38,391 nt of DNA. Origin: Kiritimatiellia bacterium (lineage in GTDB: Bacteria > Verrucomicrobiota > Kiritimatiellia > SLAD01). The notes below the pieces were generated by a model. It was given only the letters and a program-made list of their open reading frames with translations. It did not search any database and was not told the DNA's origin. Each line of letters opens with the position of its first letter. The stretch's first letter is position 1. A program made the translations under genes and the position numbers. The stretch lies in the NCBI GenBank assembly GCA_007136425.1, contig SLGY01000135.1, forward strand, positions 1 through 38,391, written 5' to 3'. Below, piece after piece: positions 8,421 to 18,524 of the stretch.

Positions 8421-9607
8421 ATGATATGAGGGTAGACCCCGCAGACCGGAAGATGACCAGCGTGTTCGAACGCTACCTCACCGTTTGGGTGGGACTCTGT
8501 ATTGTGGGCGGGATCATACTCGGGCGGGTGGCGCCGGGATTTGCACAGACCTTGGACGGCTGGGCGATTGTCATTAATGACGCGCCGGTGGTATCCATCC
8601 CCATCGCGATCTGCCTGTTCTTCATGATGTACCCCATCATGGTTAAAATCGACTTCGCGTCGGTGATCAAGGCGGGCAAGAGCGGCAAGCCGGTCTTCCT
8701 GACCTTGTTCGTCAACTGGGCAATCAAGCCCTTCACGATGTATGCTATTTCCCTGTTCTTTCTGGGCTTCGTATTGCGCGGCTTGATCGGTACGGACGCA
8801 ACCGACCTGGTCAAGATGCCGTTCGGTCTCGATCTCCCGATCGGCTCGGAGCACGGCGCGGGCGTCGTGGTCCTGCACGAAGGGGTCAAGATGCTGGAGA
8901 TCCCGCTCTGGCGCAGTTACCTCGCAGGCTGTATTCTGCTCGGTATCGCGCCCTGCACCGCGATGGTGCTGGTCTGGGGCTATCTCTCGCGCGGCAACGC
9001 CGGACTGACTCTGGTCATGGTGGCCATCAATTCACTGACCATGCTTTTACTCTACGGGGTGCTTGGCGGATTCCTTTTGGGCGTAGGCCAACTTCCCGTC
9101 CCGTGGGAAGCCCTCCTGCTCTCCATCGGCATCTACGTGGCCCTGCCGCTGATTGCAGGCTATTTCTCGCGCGTATGGATCATCCGCGCCAAAGGCGTCG
9201 AATGGTTCACGGAAAAGTTCCTGCACGTCCTCACCCCCATCACCATTGTTGCCCTGCTGACCACGCTGGTCCTGTTGTTCAGTTTCAAGGGCGATGTGAT
9301 TGTGGAAAACCCGCTGACGATCCTCTGGATCGCGATTCCCCTCTTCATCCAAACGATGTTCGTCTTCTGGCTGGCCTACGGCGCAGCCAAGGCGATCAAG
9401 TTACGTTACGAAGACGCGGCGCCGGCGGCCATGATCGGGGCCTCAAACCATTTTGAGGTAGCCATCGCCACGGCCGTGATGCTGTTCGGTCTCGGATCCG
9501 GCGCCGCCCTCGCCACGGTGGTCGGCGTGTTGATCGAAGTGCCGTTGATGTTGTGGCTGGTGAAGATCTGTCTACGCACGAAACATTGGTTTCCCGCGAA
9601 CGCCTGA
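8417..9607 (+). CDS. acr3: ACR3-family arsenite efflux permease
   Basis: [66 protein letters not shown]. Confidence 0.93.
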   Translation: MNDMRVDPADRKMTSVFERYLTVWVGLCIVGGIILGRVAPGFAQTLDGWAIVINDAPVVSIPIAICLFFMMYPIMVKIDFASVIKAGKSGKPVFLTLFVNWAIKPFTMYAISLFFLGFVLRGLIGTDATDLVKMPFGLDLPIGSEHGAGVVVLHEGVKMLEIPLWRSYLAGCILLGIAPCTAMVLVWGYLSRGNAGLTLVMVAINSLTMLLLYGVLGGFLLGVGQLPVPWEALLLSIGIYVALPLIAGYFSRVWIIRAKGVEWFTEKFLHVLTPITIVALLTTLVLLFSFKGDVIVENPLTILWIAIPLFIQTMFVFWLAYGAAKAIKLRYEDAAPAAMIGASNHFEVAIATAVMLFGLGSGAALATVVGVLIEVPLMLWLVKICLRTKHWFPANA

Positions 9608-9716
9608 ACGGACATAGCCCGTTGATAACCCTTGTTGGGCGCGCCATCCACCGCCAGACCCGCCAGCGGCGCGGGAAGCCGCGCCGCTCCATTCTGGTAG
9701 CCGACGTCGTGAGGCT

Positions 9717-9837
9717 GTGTTGATTTATTCGAAATCGCGTGGCGAAATCGGCACGCCGCAAGCGGCGGCCCTACAAGATCCTTTGGTCGTAGGGCTGTAG
9801 GGCCGTCGCTTGCGACGCGCCGGGAATGAATCAACAC
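9717..9837. repeat. Palindromic MITE/REP-like intergenic element, 121 bp
   Basis: Terminal inverted repeats GTGTTGATTTATTC / GAATGAATCAACAC (13/14) and internal arms GGCACGCCGCAAGCGGCGGCCCTAC / GTAGGGCCGTCGCTTGCGACGCGCC (22/25). Confidence 0.65.
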
Positions 9838-9892
9838 GCCCGTAAGACGGTGGACAGCTTTACCATTGGACATCGCCTCCACGCTGTTGCCC

Positions 9893-9929
9893 AAAAAAAC
9901 GCCCCGGCGCAGGGAACCCTGCGCGGGGC
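9893..9929 (-). terminator. Rho-independent terminator of the RRM gene
   Basis: Minus strand GCCCCGCGCAGGG-TT-CCCTGCGCCGGGGC followed by a 7-T run. Confidence 0.85.
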
Positions 9930-9953
9930 GAATGGATTGAGATAAGAGAACAA

Positions 9954-10214
9954 TCAGCGATTAGGACGGTCTTCGCGGGGACGGGCTTCATTGACCCGCA
10001 CTGCACGACCGGCAATGTCCTGGTTGTTCATCTCATCGATAGCCTTCTGACCTTCCTCGTTGCTCGGCATCTCGACGAAACCAAAACCACGGGAACGCCC
10101 GGTGAACTTATCCTTGATTACCTGCGCGGAAGAGACCTGACCAAACTTTTCGAAAGCCTCGCGCAGATCGTCATCACTTGCCTGGTAGGAAAGGTTTCCC
10201 ACATATATATTCAC
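9954..10214 (-). CDS. RNA-binding protein with single RRM (glycine-poor, cold-shock/Rbp-like)
   Basis: IYVGNL (RNP2) and RGFGFVEM (RNP1). Confidence 0.93.
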   Translation of the reverse strand: MNIYVGNLSYQASDDDLREAFEKFGQVSSAQVIKDKFTGRSRGFGFVEMPSNEEGQKAIDEMNNQDIAGRAVRVNEARPREDRPNR

Positions 10215-10391
10215 GAACGTACTCCTTCTTCAGCCGCACTCACCTCGCGAATCCTGAACCTGCAGCTCATGGCCCCATGGATTCGACTAACTATCGCGCA
10301 GAGTAGGACGTCAAATACGCCCGTGGCAAGCAGATTGTGAAATGTTTTTGGCGACGCTCCGGGCGGTTCCCGGCTCGATCCGGCCGGCACG

Positions 10392-11813
10392 CTAAATGTG
10401 CAGGCTCCGCTTGTGCACGCCCAACGCCGCCTCGTGTACCGCCTCGGACATGGTGGGATGCGCGTGTACGATACAGGCAAGATCCTCGGCGCTGGCCTTG
10501 TACTCCATGGCGACCACCGCTTCGGCGATCAATTCCGAGGCCGCCGCCCCGAAAATATGTACGCCGAGGATCTCGTCCGTCCCGGCGTCCGTGATGACCT
10601 TGACCAGGCCGACCGTCTCCTCCATGGCCAACGCCCGCCCGCTCGCGCGCATGGGAAACGTGCCCGACTGAAACTCGCGCGCCTCTTTCTTGAGCGCCTT
10701 CTCGGTCTTGCCCACCCAGGCGATTTCCGGCCACGTATAGATCACCCACGGAATCGTATCATGATTAACGCGCGTCTTCTTGCCGGCAATGCGCTCGGCC
10801 ACCATGATCCCTTCTTCCGAACCCTTGTGTGCAAGCATCGGTCCCCGTACCACATCCCCGATGGCGTAGATGTCCGGGATGTTCGTGCAGCAGAATTCGT
10901 CGACATGAATGTAGCCGCTTTCATCGACAAATAGATCCACTTCCGTCGAGTTCAATCCGTCCGTGTGCGGTTTTCGTCCCACGGCCACCACCAGCTTATC
11001 CACTTCCAGTTGGTGTTCGCCTTCGGCATCCTCGTAATCTACAACAACCCCCGCTCCCGACACATCGGCCTTGTTTACGCGCGCGCCGAGATGGATATCG
11101 AGCCCCTGCCGCTTGAACTCCTTCAGGGCCTCCGCGGCGATCTGTTCATCGGTCATGGCAAGAAAATCGTCCATGGCCTCCAGCACCACCACTTCCGCGC
11201 CGAGCCGGCTCCAGACCGAACCCAATTCCAGGCCGATCACGCCGGCGCCAATGACCCCCAACCGCTTCGGGACTTCTTTGAATTCAAGCGCACCGGTCGA
11301 ATCCACGACCTTCTCCTGATCGATCGTCAAATTCGGCAGCGTCCGCGGAACGGAACCGGTCGCAAGGATAATATGCTTGGCCTGAACGACCTCCTCCTCG
11401 CCTTCCCCCGCAACCGGCGAGACACGCACTTTCATGCCCAGCTCCAACCGGCCGTGCCCCTGCAACCAGGTGATCTTATTCTTCTTGAACAGACCCGCCA
11501 CGCCCTTGGTCAGGGTCGAAACGATCTTGTCCTTGCGCTCGATCATCTTCGACACATCCAGCGTCAACCCCGTTGCCGTGATCCCGTGCGAACCGAATTT
11601 ATGTTTTACCCGATGATAGTGCTCGGACGAATCCAGCAGCGCCTTGGAAGGAATGCAGCCGGCGTTTAGACAGGTCCCGCCCAGGGCATGTTTGCCGTCC
11701 TTGCCGACGTATTCGTCCACCAGCGCCGTGGACAGCCCCAGCTGCGCCGAACGGATCGCCGCCACGTAGCCCGCGGGTCCGCCCCCGATCACTACCACAT
11801 CAAATTCTTTCAT
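10392..11813 (-). CDS. lpdA: Dihydrolipoyl dehydrogenase (E3)
   Basis: FDVVVIGGGPAGYVAAIRSAQLG, GGTCLNAGCIPSKALL, HAHPTMSEAVHEAAL. Confidence 0.95.
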   Translation of the reverse strand: MKEFDVVVIGGGPAGYVAAIRSAQLGLSTALVDEYVGKDGKHALGGTCLNAGCIPSKALLDSSEHYHRVKHKFGSHGITATGLTLDVSKMIERKDKIVSTLTKGVAGLFKKNKITWLQGHGRLELGMKVRVSPVAGEGEEEVVQAKHIILATGSVPRTLPNLTIDQEKVVDSTGALEFKEVPKRLGVIGAGVIGLELGSVWSRLGAEVVVLEAMDDFLAMTDEQIAAEALKEFKRQGLDIHLGARVNKADVSGAGVVVDYEDAEGEHQLEVDKLVVAVGRKPHTDGLNSTEVDLFVDESGYIHVDEFCCTNIPDIYAIGDVVRGPMLAHKGSEEGIMVAERIAGKKTRVNHDTIPWVIYTWPEIAWVGKTEKALKKEAREFQSGTFPMRASGRALAMEETVGLVKVITDAGTDEILGVHIFGAAASELIAEAVVAMEYKASAEDLACIVHAHPTMSEAVHEAALGVHKRSLHI

Positions 11814-11833
11814 GACTGAATGCCTCCCTTCGC

Positions 11834-13225
11834 TCACAAATCCAGCAACATCCGCGCCGGATCCTCGAGGTTCTCCTTGATCGCCACCAAGAACTGCACG
11901 GCCTCCCGCCCGTCGATCAGACGGTGGTCATACGACAACGCGAGATACATCACGGGACGCACCACCACCTGCCCGTTTTCGGCCATCGGACGTTCCTCGA
12001 TCTTGTGCATCCCGAGAATGGCGCTCTGTGGCGGATTCAAAATGGGTGTGGACAACATCGATCCGAAAATACCGCCGTTCGTGATGCTGAACGTACCTCC
12101 CGTCAACTCTTCCAATCCCAATTTGCCCGCCTGCGCGCGGTTTGCAAAATCCGCGATATTCCGTTCGATATCGGAATAGGACTGTCGATCGGCGTCACGC
12201 AAGATCGGCACCACCAACCCGCGCTCGGTGCTGACGGCCACCCCGATGTCGAAGTAACCGTGATACACGATGTCCCCGCCGTCGAGTGTGGCATTGATCA
12301 CGGGGAACCGTTTCAACGCATCCACGGACGCCTTCACGAAAAACGACATGAACCCCAATTTGACCCCGCCGACCTTCTCAAACTCGTCCTTATACCGTTT
12401 CCGCAATTCGATTATCGGCTGCATGTTGACTTCGTTAAACGTCGTCAAAATCGCCGCCGTTTGTTGCGCCTCCACCAACCGCTCGGCAATACGCGCACGA
12501 ATACGCGAAAGCGGAACACGCTTTTCCGGACGCCCTTCCGCCACGCCGGAGATGCGCGGCGCCGGCGGCGCCGCTTCCGACTTCGTCGTTGTCTCGGGTT
12601 GTTTCTCTTCCGTTTCTTCCTCGACCGCACCGTCCGTCGGCGATTCCAGATATTGCAGGACGTCCGCCTTCGTGATCATACCGCCCCGTCCGGAACCCGG
12701 GATATCCGCAGGATCGAGGTCGTGCTCATCAATCAGGCGACGCACGGCGGGACTCAAACGCACCGGCTCGGTTTCGCGGCGTGCCGCCGATTCTTTCCCG
12801 GTACGCGCGGAGGAGTCCTTATCCGCATCCTCCTCCGGAGATGCCGCGTCGTCCGCGGTGTCCGTAGCCGGTCGCTCCGCCCGGACCGTTTCCTGTTCTT
12901 CCTCCGCGCCGGCCTCCGTGTCTTTCTTCGTCCCGGCATCCTTCTTATCTCTATCTTTCGAAGCGGATGACGGCTTCGAGCCCTCACCGCCGGATTCAAT
13001 CCGCGCAAGGAGCTGCCCCGCCTGAACCGTGTCCCCTTCCTTTACATCCAAGCCCGATAACACACCGGCTTCCGATGCGGACACTTCGAGCACAATCTTG
13101 TCCGTCTCAATATCCGCAATCTTTTCATCGCGTTCAACGGCGTCCCCCTCCTGCTTATGCCAGGCGGTCAGGGTCCCCTCCTCTACGGACTCGGGAAAGG
13201 GCGGAACTTTTACATCTGCGGACAT
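11834..13225 (-). CDS. sucB: Dihydrolipoyllysine succinyltransferase (2-oxoglutarate dehydrogenase E2)
   Basis: Lipoyl domain ([11 protein letters not shown]), E3-binding domain ([34 protein letters not shown]), catalytic domain ending [16 protein letters not shown]; adjacent to sucA. Confidence 0.94.
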   Translation of the reverse strand: MSADVKVPPFPESVEEGTLTAWHKQEGDAVERDEKIADIETDKIVLEVSASEAGVLSGLDVKEGDTVQAGQLLARIESGGEGSKPSSASKDRDKKDAGTKKDTEAGAEEEQETVRAERPATDTADDAASPEEDADKDSSARTGKESAARRETEPVRLSPAVRRLIDEHDLDPADIPGSGRGGMITKADVLQYLESPTDGAVEEETEEKQPETTTKSEAAPPAPRISGVAEGRPEKRVPLSRIRARIAERLVEAQQTAAILTTFNEVNMQPIIELRKRYKDEFEKVGGVKLGFMSFFVKASVDALKRFPVINATLDGGDIVYHGYFDIGVAVSTERGLVVPILRDADRQSYSDIERNIADFANRAQAGKLGLEELTGGTFSITNGGIFGSMLSTPILNPPQSAILGMHKIEERPMAENGQVVVRPVMYLALSYDHRLIDGREAVQFLVAIKENLEDPARMLLDL

Positions 13226-13231
13226 CGGTAT

Positions 13232-16132
13232 TTATCTCCTTGTAAGCTCAAGCTTCGGTTCCATGGGATGAAAAACCATAATCGGGCACGGCGGCGACCA
13301 TTCCATATTCAGGGCCGCATTGACAAGCCGTCGCTGCCGCTCCACATGCTGTTGATGGTGTCCCCCGGACGGTGCGGCGCTGCGCAAACGGCCCACATAA
13401 CTCAGCGACTGGTGCGCCAGCATGCAATCGCGGATATCGTGCTGAATCGCGTACCAAGCACCCTGATTCATTGGCTCTTCCTGCGCCCAGACCACCTCGT
13501 GCGCCTGCTCGTATTTGGCCAACTCCTCCTTCAAACGGTTTTTTGGAAAGGGGTATAACTGCTCAATACGGATGATCGCCATCTCCGTCTTCTCCAATGC
13601 GCGGCGACGTTCGAGCAAATCGTAATAGACCTTGCCGCTGCAAAGGATCACCCGGTTCAGCCCGTCGGCCGGCAGCGGATCGACTTCCCCGATGACCACC
13701 TCGAAGGCGCCCCGGGTCAATTCCTCGATGGCGCTGAACGAGATCTTGCGGCGCAACATGCTCTTGGGGCTCATGATAATCAACGGCTTGCGATACGGCC
13801 GGATGATTTCGCGACGAAGCATGTGAAACATCTGGGCCGGCGAGGTCGGCACGCACACCTGCATGTTGTCCTGCGCGCATAACTGCAGGAACCGTTCCAG
13901 CCGGGCCGAGGTATGTTCGGGCCCCTGCCCTTCCCACCCGTTCGGCAGCATCAGCACCAGTCCGCACAGTTTCCGCCATTTTTGTTCCGACGAGCTGAGG
14001 AACTGATCGATCACGACCTGGGCGCCGTTTACGAAATCGCCGAACTGCGCCTCCCAGATCACCAGCGTTTCCGGGTTGGTCATCGCGTAGCCGTATTCGA
14101 AAGCCAACACGGCCTCTTCGGAGAGGATCGTATCCGCCACGGTGAACAGCGGTTGATCCGCCTTGATGTGCCGGAGCGGAATATAACTTTCCCCGTTACG
14201 CTGATTATGCAGCACGGCATGACGATGAAAGAACGTCCCGCGCCCCGAATCCTGACCCACCAGCCGGATTGCATAATCCTCCTCCAGCAAACTCGCGTAG
14301 GCCAACGTCTCCGCACCGCCCCAATCCACCGGCAGGGCGCCGGAAGCCATCTTGCGACGGTCGTCGATGATCTTTTCGACCCGCGGATGCAGCACAAACC
14401 CTTCCGGCACGCCCGTAACGGTCGCGCCCAACCGCTTCAAACGGTCCAGGGCGACGGCGGTATCGGCCGGGTCGTCCCATTGGGCGCTGAGATAACGGGC
14501 CCAGTTCAATTGGAACGGGTATTTCTCCTTTGCCGGCGGATACGGCGCCACGGACTGGTTCTTTTCCAGCGCATCCCGATAGTCCTCGACCATCTGATCG
14601 TCGTCACCCGCCGCAATAACGCCTTCGGCTTCGAGACGTTGGGCGTATATCTTGCGCGTGGGAGGATGCTCCTTGATGCGCTCGTACATCATGGGCTGGG
14701 TCGCCGCCGGTTCGTCGGCTTCGTTATGGCCGCGACGTCGCGTACAGACGAGATCGATGATCACGTCCTTGCCGAACGTATCCCGGAAATCCATCGCCAG
14801 TTGCATCGCATAGGCGCAGGCCTCGGGATCATCGCCGTTGACATGGAAGATCGGCGCTTGCACCACCTTGCCGATATCCGTGCAATACAAAGTCGATCGA
14901 TAATCCAACGGATTGCTCAACGTGAAACCGATACGATTGTTCACCACGATGTGCACCATGCCGCGGGCCGAATACGCGCGCGTCTGGGTAAGATTGAAGG
15001 TCTCATAGACCACCCCTTGCCCCCAGAGCGCCGCGTCGCCATGAATCAATACACCCAGCACCTCATCCGCGCGGCCTGCGCGCCGATCCACCCGGGCACG
15101 CACGGCGCCCGCCACCACCGGATCGATAATCTCCAGATGCGAGGGGTTGAATGCCAGCGCCAGATGCATCGACCCGTTGCTCAGCTCGTAGTCCGACGAA
15201 AACCCTTCATGGTATTTCACATCGCCGCGCATCAAGTCCACTTCGTCGCCCGGCTCTTTCCCCTCGAAGATGGAGAACAACGCGTCGGGCATCTTGCCCA
15301 TGATATTGATCAGCACGTTCAGTCGGCCGCGATGCGCCATCCCGATGACCACCTCCTTAACGCGCTGCTTATTTGCCTGCTGCAGCATCACGTCCATCAT
15401 CGGGATCAACGATTCCCCCCCTTCGAGGGAAAAGCGTTTCTGGCCGACGTACTTGAGATGCAGGTACTGTTCCAATCCCTCCGCCGCCGTCAACCGTTCA
15501 AGCAACCGTTTCTTGAAGACGGCGTCGTATTCGGCCTGGCCGAGCGCGCGCTCGAAGCGGTCCTGCAACCAACGGCGTTGTTCCACCGCGCTGATGTGAA
15601 TATACTCAAGACCGATATGCCCGGTGTATGTCGTCTTCAGGCGGTCTTCGATTTCGCGCAACGTCAAATTCGGCGGTGCGACAAACGTGCCGGAATTGAA
15701 CACCGTGTCGTAATCCTTTTCGCTCAATCCCTGAAAATACGGGTCCAGATCCGGTACGGGCGGAAGCGGGCGCAGCTTGATGGGGTCCAAATCGGCGCGC
15801 AGATGGCCGAACAGGCGATACCCGCGGATCAGACGCAAGACCCCGGCCTGCTTTTCGGCGAAGGCGCGGGCAAATCCGTCCGGCGCCGTCGGAAGACCGG
15901 ACCCGCGCGCCGCGCGGGCCAGCTGTGCGAACTCGTGTCGCACCTCCGAGTGCTTCACGTCTTTCCGCCCGTTCCCGGCGGATTGCAGCTCATCGAAAAA
16001 CGCGCGCCACGCCGGGTCCACCCCGTCCGGTTCACTCAGATACCGCTCGTAAATCTCTTCAATGAATGGCGCGTTACCTGAATACAGATAGGAATCGCGG
16101 ATCCGCTCCATCCATGCATTTTTCGAAATCAT
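13232..16132 (-). CDS. sucA: 2-oxoglutarate dehydrogenase E1
   Basis: YLYSGNAPFIEEIYERYL, GMAHRGRLNVLINIMGKMP, GDAALWGQGVVYETFNL, RRGHNEADEPAATQPMMYERIK. Confidence 0.95.
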   Translation of the reverse strand: MISKNAWMERIRDSYLYSGNAPFIEEIYERYLSEPDGVDPAWRAFFDELQSAGNGRKDVKHSEVRHEFAQLARAARGSGLPTAPDGFARAFAEKQAGVLRLIRGYRLFGHLRADLDPIKLRPLPPVPDLDPYFQGLSEKDYDTVFNSGTFVAPPNLTLREIEDRLKTTYTGHIGLEYIHISAVEQRRWLQDRFERALGQAEYDAVFKKRLLERLTAAEGLEQYLHLKYVGQKRFSLEGGESLIPMMDVMLQQANKQRVKEVVIGMAHRGRLNVLINIMGKMPDALFSIFEGKEPGDEVDLMRGDVKYHEGFSSDYELSNGSMHLALAFNPSHLEIIDPVVAGAVRARVDRRAGRADEVLGVLIHGDAALWGQGVVYETFNLTQTRAYSARGMVHIVVNNRIGFTLSNPLDYRSTLYCTDIGKVVQAPIFHVNGDDPEACAYAMQLAMDFRDTFGKDVIIDLVCTRRRGHNEADEPAATQPMMYERIKEHPPTRKIYAQRLEAEGVIAAGDDDQMVEDYRDALEKNQSVAPYPPAKEKYPFQLNWARYLSAQWDDPADTAVALDRLKRLGATVTGVPEGFVLHPRVEKIIDDRRKMASGALPVDWGGAETLAYASLLEEDYAIRLVGQDSGRGTFFHRHAVLHNQRNGESYIPLRHIKADQPLFTVADTILSEEAVLAFEYGYAMTNPETLVIWEAQFGDFVNGAQVVIDQFLSSSEQKWRKLCGLVLMLPNGWEGQGPEHTSARLERFLQLCAQDNMQVCVPTSPAQMFHMLRREIIRPYRKPLIIMSPKSMLRRKISFSAIEELTRGAFEVVIGEVDPLPADGLNRVILCSGKVYYDLLERRRALEKTEMAIIRIEQLYPFPKNRLKEELAKYEQAHEVVWAQEEPMNQGAWYAIQHDIRDCMLAHQSLSYVGRLRSAAPSGGHHQQHVERQRRLVNAALNMEWSPPCPIMVFHPMEPKLELTRR

Positions 16133-16357
16133 ATCCTTTCACCCGCTTCGATCATGGCATATCAGGGATAACCCGATAAAATAACTGGGCACATTAGCAT
16201 TGAAATCAATTATTTGCACCAGATAAAAGAGACTTTTCGGACGCGTATTACGGCAAACGACGCCATCCCGCCGATTCCTCTTTACCCGGAGCAGTAGCCG
16301 TTTATACTGCGACGCGAACGGCTAATCCAGACCAATTACAAAAGGAGTTACACAAAA

Positions 16358-17365
16358 ATGAGCTACATCACCAACGACAAACTCGTCATTCTCGGCGCGG
16401 CGGGCGCGATCGGGTCCAACATGAGCCAGGCCGCCCTGACCCTGGGCCTGACGCCGAACGTTTGCATGTATGATCCGTTCGAAAAAGGCCTGCAAGGCGC
16501 CGCCGAAGAGATTTATCATTGCGCGTTTCCCGGCGCGCGCGTCACGTGGACCACGGACATCGCCGAAGCGTTGCAGGGCGCCAAATACCTCGTCTCTTCC
16601 GGCGGCGCGCCCCGCAAAGAAGGCATGACCCGGGAAGACCTGCTCAAGGGCAACGCGGAAATAGCCGCGCAGCTCGGGAAAGACATCAAAGCCCATGCCC
16701 CCGACTTGAAGTTCGGAGTCATCATCTTCAACCCGGCCGATATCACCGGACTGACGACCCTGGTTCATTCCGGACTGCCGCCCAGCGTAATCGGCACACT
16801 CGCCGCGCTCGACAGCACGCGCCTGCAAACCGCGCTCGCGCAGCATTTCGGCGTGGCGCAGGACGAGGTCACCGGTTGCCGCACCTATGGCGGGCACGGC
16901 GAAATGATGGCCGTCTTCGCCGGCGGCACCAAAGTCGCCGGCACGCCGCTCACGGACCTGATCGGCACGGACAAGCTCACCGATGAACAATGGGACGCGA
17001 TCAAGAAACATGTTCAACAGGGCGGCAAAAGAATCATTCAACTGCGCGGCCGTAGCTCGTTCCAGAGTCCGTCGCACCAGTCGCTGGTCATGGTTAAAGC
17101 GGTCATGGACGGCCAGGGCTATCCGTGGCCCTCGGGCATCTATGTCAACGACCAAGCCAACGGCTTCGAGAAGATCATGATGGCCATGGCGACCACCCTC
17201 GATCAAAACGGCCTTTCGGGCGCCATGCCCAAGGGCTCCGAAGCGGACATCGCCGCCCTGCGCGAATCGTATCAGCACCTCTGCAAGCTGCGCGATGAAG
17301 TCATCGAAATGGGCGTCCTCCCGCCGCTCGCCGAATGGGAACAGGTGAACCCGAACCTTAAGTAG
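16358..17365 (+). CDS. mdh: Malate dehydrogenase
   Basis: LVILGAAGAIGSNMSQAAL; SSGGAPRKEGMTREDLLKGNAEI; FNPADITGL; TYGGHGEMM. Confidence 0.88.
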   Translation: MSYITNDKLVILGAAGAIGSNMSQAALTLGLTPNVCMYDPFEKGLQGAAEEIYHCAFPGARVTWTTDIAEALQGAKYLVSSGGAPRKEGMTREDLLKGNAEIAAQLGKDIKAHAPDLKFGVIIFNPADITGLTTLVHSGLPPSVIGTLAALDSTRLQTALAQHFGVAQDEVTGCRTYGGHGEMMAVFAGGTKVAGTPLTDLIGTDKLTDEQWDAIKKHVQQGGKRIIQLRGRSSFQSPSHQSLVMVKAVMDGQGYPWPSGIYVNDQANGFEKIMMAMATTLDQNGLSGAMPKGSEADIAALRESYQHLCKLRDEVIEMGVLPPLAEWEQVNPNLK

Positions 17366-17422
17366 GAAGTAAGAAGTTAGAAGTAAGAAGTAAGAAGTAG
17401 TAAGTAGTAAGTGAGAAGTGGG
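17360..17422. repeat. Heptameric tandem repeat, 9 units of AAGTNNN, overlapping the mdh stop
   Basis: AAGTAGG AAGTAAG AAGTTAG AAGTAAG AAGTAAG AAGTAGT AAGTAGT AAGTGAG AAGTGGG read directly. Confidence 0.95.
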
Positions 17423-17457
17423 CCGTGGGCGGGAATATACCGTGCACGGCCCGCTTT
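17420..17457 (+). terminator. Terminator-like hairpin after mdh
   Basis: GGGCCGTG...CACGGCCC followed by GCTTTCGTTT (imperfect T tract). Confidence 0.45.
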
Positions 17458-17497
17458 CGTTTGAACAGAAGAGGGTTCAGCCATCTTTCGCTTCTGT

Positions 17498-18433
17498 TCA
17501 ATCCGCTTCGAATTCCGGCCGGCACAGTTCGTAGAAATTGCAACGGGCGCAGACATTGCGGTCAGGCGTCATGTCCCATTCCTCTTTCGGGCGCGGCTGA
17601 TTCTTCTTCGGATCGGCGTCTTCGAGATAATCGGCCATGTCGCGGGACGTCTCGACAATAAAAGCGCGCGCCTCGTCCAGCATCGCAGGCGTGACGACCT
17701 CCATGGCCACCTGTCCTTCGCGCAGATATTCAATGTAGACGCGGATGTTTTCCGGTGCGACCCCGTGCTTGAGATGCGCCCATAATCCGTAAACGGCCAA
17801 CTGTTTCATGTGATCGGAGCGCGGACGCCCCGCTTTCCAGTCGTGAATGTGCCAGGCGCCGTCCTGTTGATAGACATAATCGGGGATGGCATAGATCGTC
17901 AGTCCGTCGAGATCGAACGATTCCATGCGTTCCACACGCACCTCGTCTTCGGGGCGTACGCTGGCAAGCCTCGGGAGGACGGTATCCATGAAATTACGAA
18001 TGCACAGGCAGACCTGTTCCTTAAGCTGTTCCGGCCATTTGGGATCAAGCTCGGGATGCAAATCAGGATAGTAGTGTTCGTGCAGGCAGGTGTTGCGTTT
18101 GGGATCATCGCGCCACGCGCCGGATTTCGATTGTTTCCACCCTTCGTTGAGAAGCGGGCGCGCCGCGGTTTCGTAGGCGTCCTCGACGGTGTGCGTGCGG
18201 CCTTGCTGATGTTCGCGCAGAACCCAACGTACGGCCTCCTCCGAGGCGCGGCCCTGCAAGGTATGACGCGAATCCATCTTGTTCAGCCGGTACGCGGCAC
18301 GCGCGGTTTCGGGCGCGTTCCGATCCCAGCCGCCCCACGCGCCGTATTTGCTCCAGTATCGTTTGCGCCGGCACACTTCGAAATCAGACGCCGCGCTGAA
18401 GGACCAGGAGAAGGTGTTGATCAGTTCAGCCAT
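17498..18433 (-). CDS. PD-(D/E)XK nuclease, RecB/Cas4-like, with C-terminal Cys cluster
   Basis: IPDYVYQQDGAWHIHDWKAGRP (D..DWK) and C-terminal CARCNFYELC with an upstream Cys (RRKRYW..C context). Confidence 0.8.
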   Translation of the reverse strand: MAELINTFSWSFSAASDFEVCRRKRYWSKYGAWGGWDRNAPETARAAYRLNKMDSRHTLQGRASEEAVRWVLREHQQGRTHTVEDAYETAARPLLNEGWKQSKSGAWRDDPKRNTCLHEHYYPDLHPELDPKWPEQLKEQVCLCIRNFMDTVLPRLASVRPEDEVRVERMESFDLDGLTIYAIPDYVYQQDGAWHIHDWKAGRPRSDHMKQLAVYGLWAHLKHGVAPENIRVYIEYLREGQVAMEVVTPAMLDEARAFIVETSRDMADYLEDADPKKNQPRPKEEWDMTPDRNVCARCNFYELCRPEFEAD

Positions 18434-18468
18434 ACCGGGAGTGTGGCATAAACGGAGGGGGGAAGAAA

Positions 18469-18524
18469 GTGTTCAGTATTCAGTGTTCAGTGTTCAGTAT
18501 TCAGTGTTCAGTGTTCAGTGTTCA
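18469..18524. repeat. Heptameric tandem repeat, 8 units of GTRTTCA
   Basis: GTGTTCA GTATTCA GTGTTCA GTGTTCA GTATTCA GTGTTCA GTGTTCA GTGTTCA read directly. Confidence 0.97.

Noticed and set aside
10320-10391. Terminator after lpd (CCGGGCGGTTCCCGG hairpin)
   Set aside because: Short stem without an adjacent T run on the minus strand.
13913-16081. 722-aa plus-strand ORF antisense to sucA
   Set aside because: Fully overlaps a clear sucA; composition (Arg/His/Gln rich) is typical of the antisense frame of a GC-rich gene.
17360-18524. CRISPR array
   Set aside because: Units are 7 bp with no spacers; these are contiguous short tandem repeats, not repeat-spacer units.
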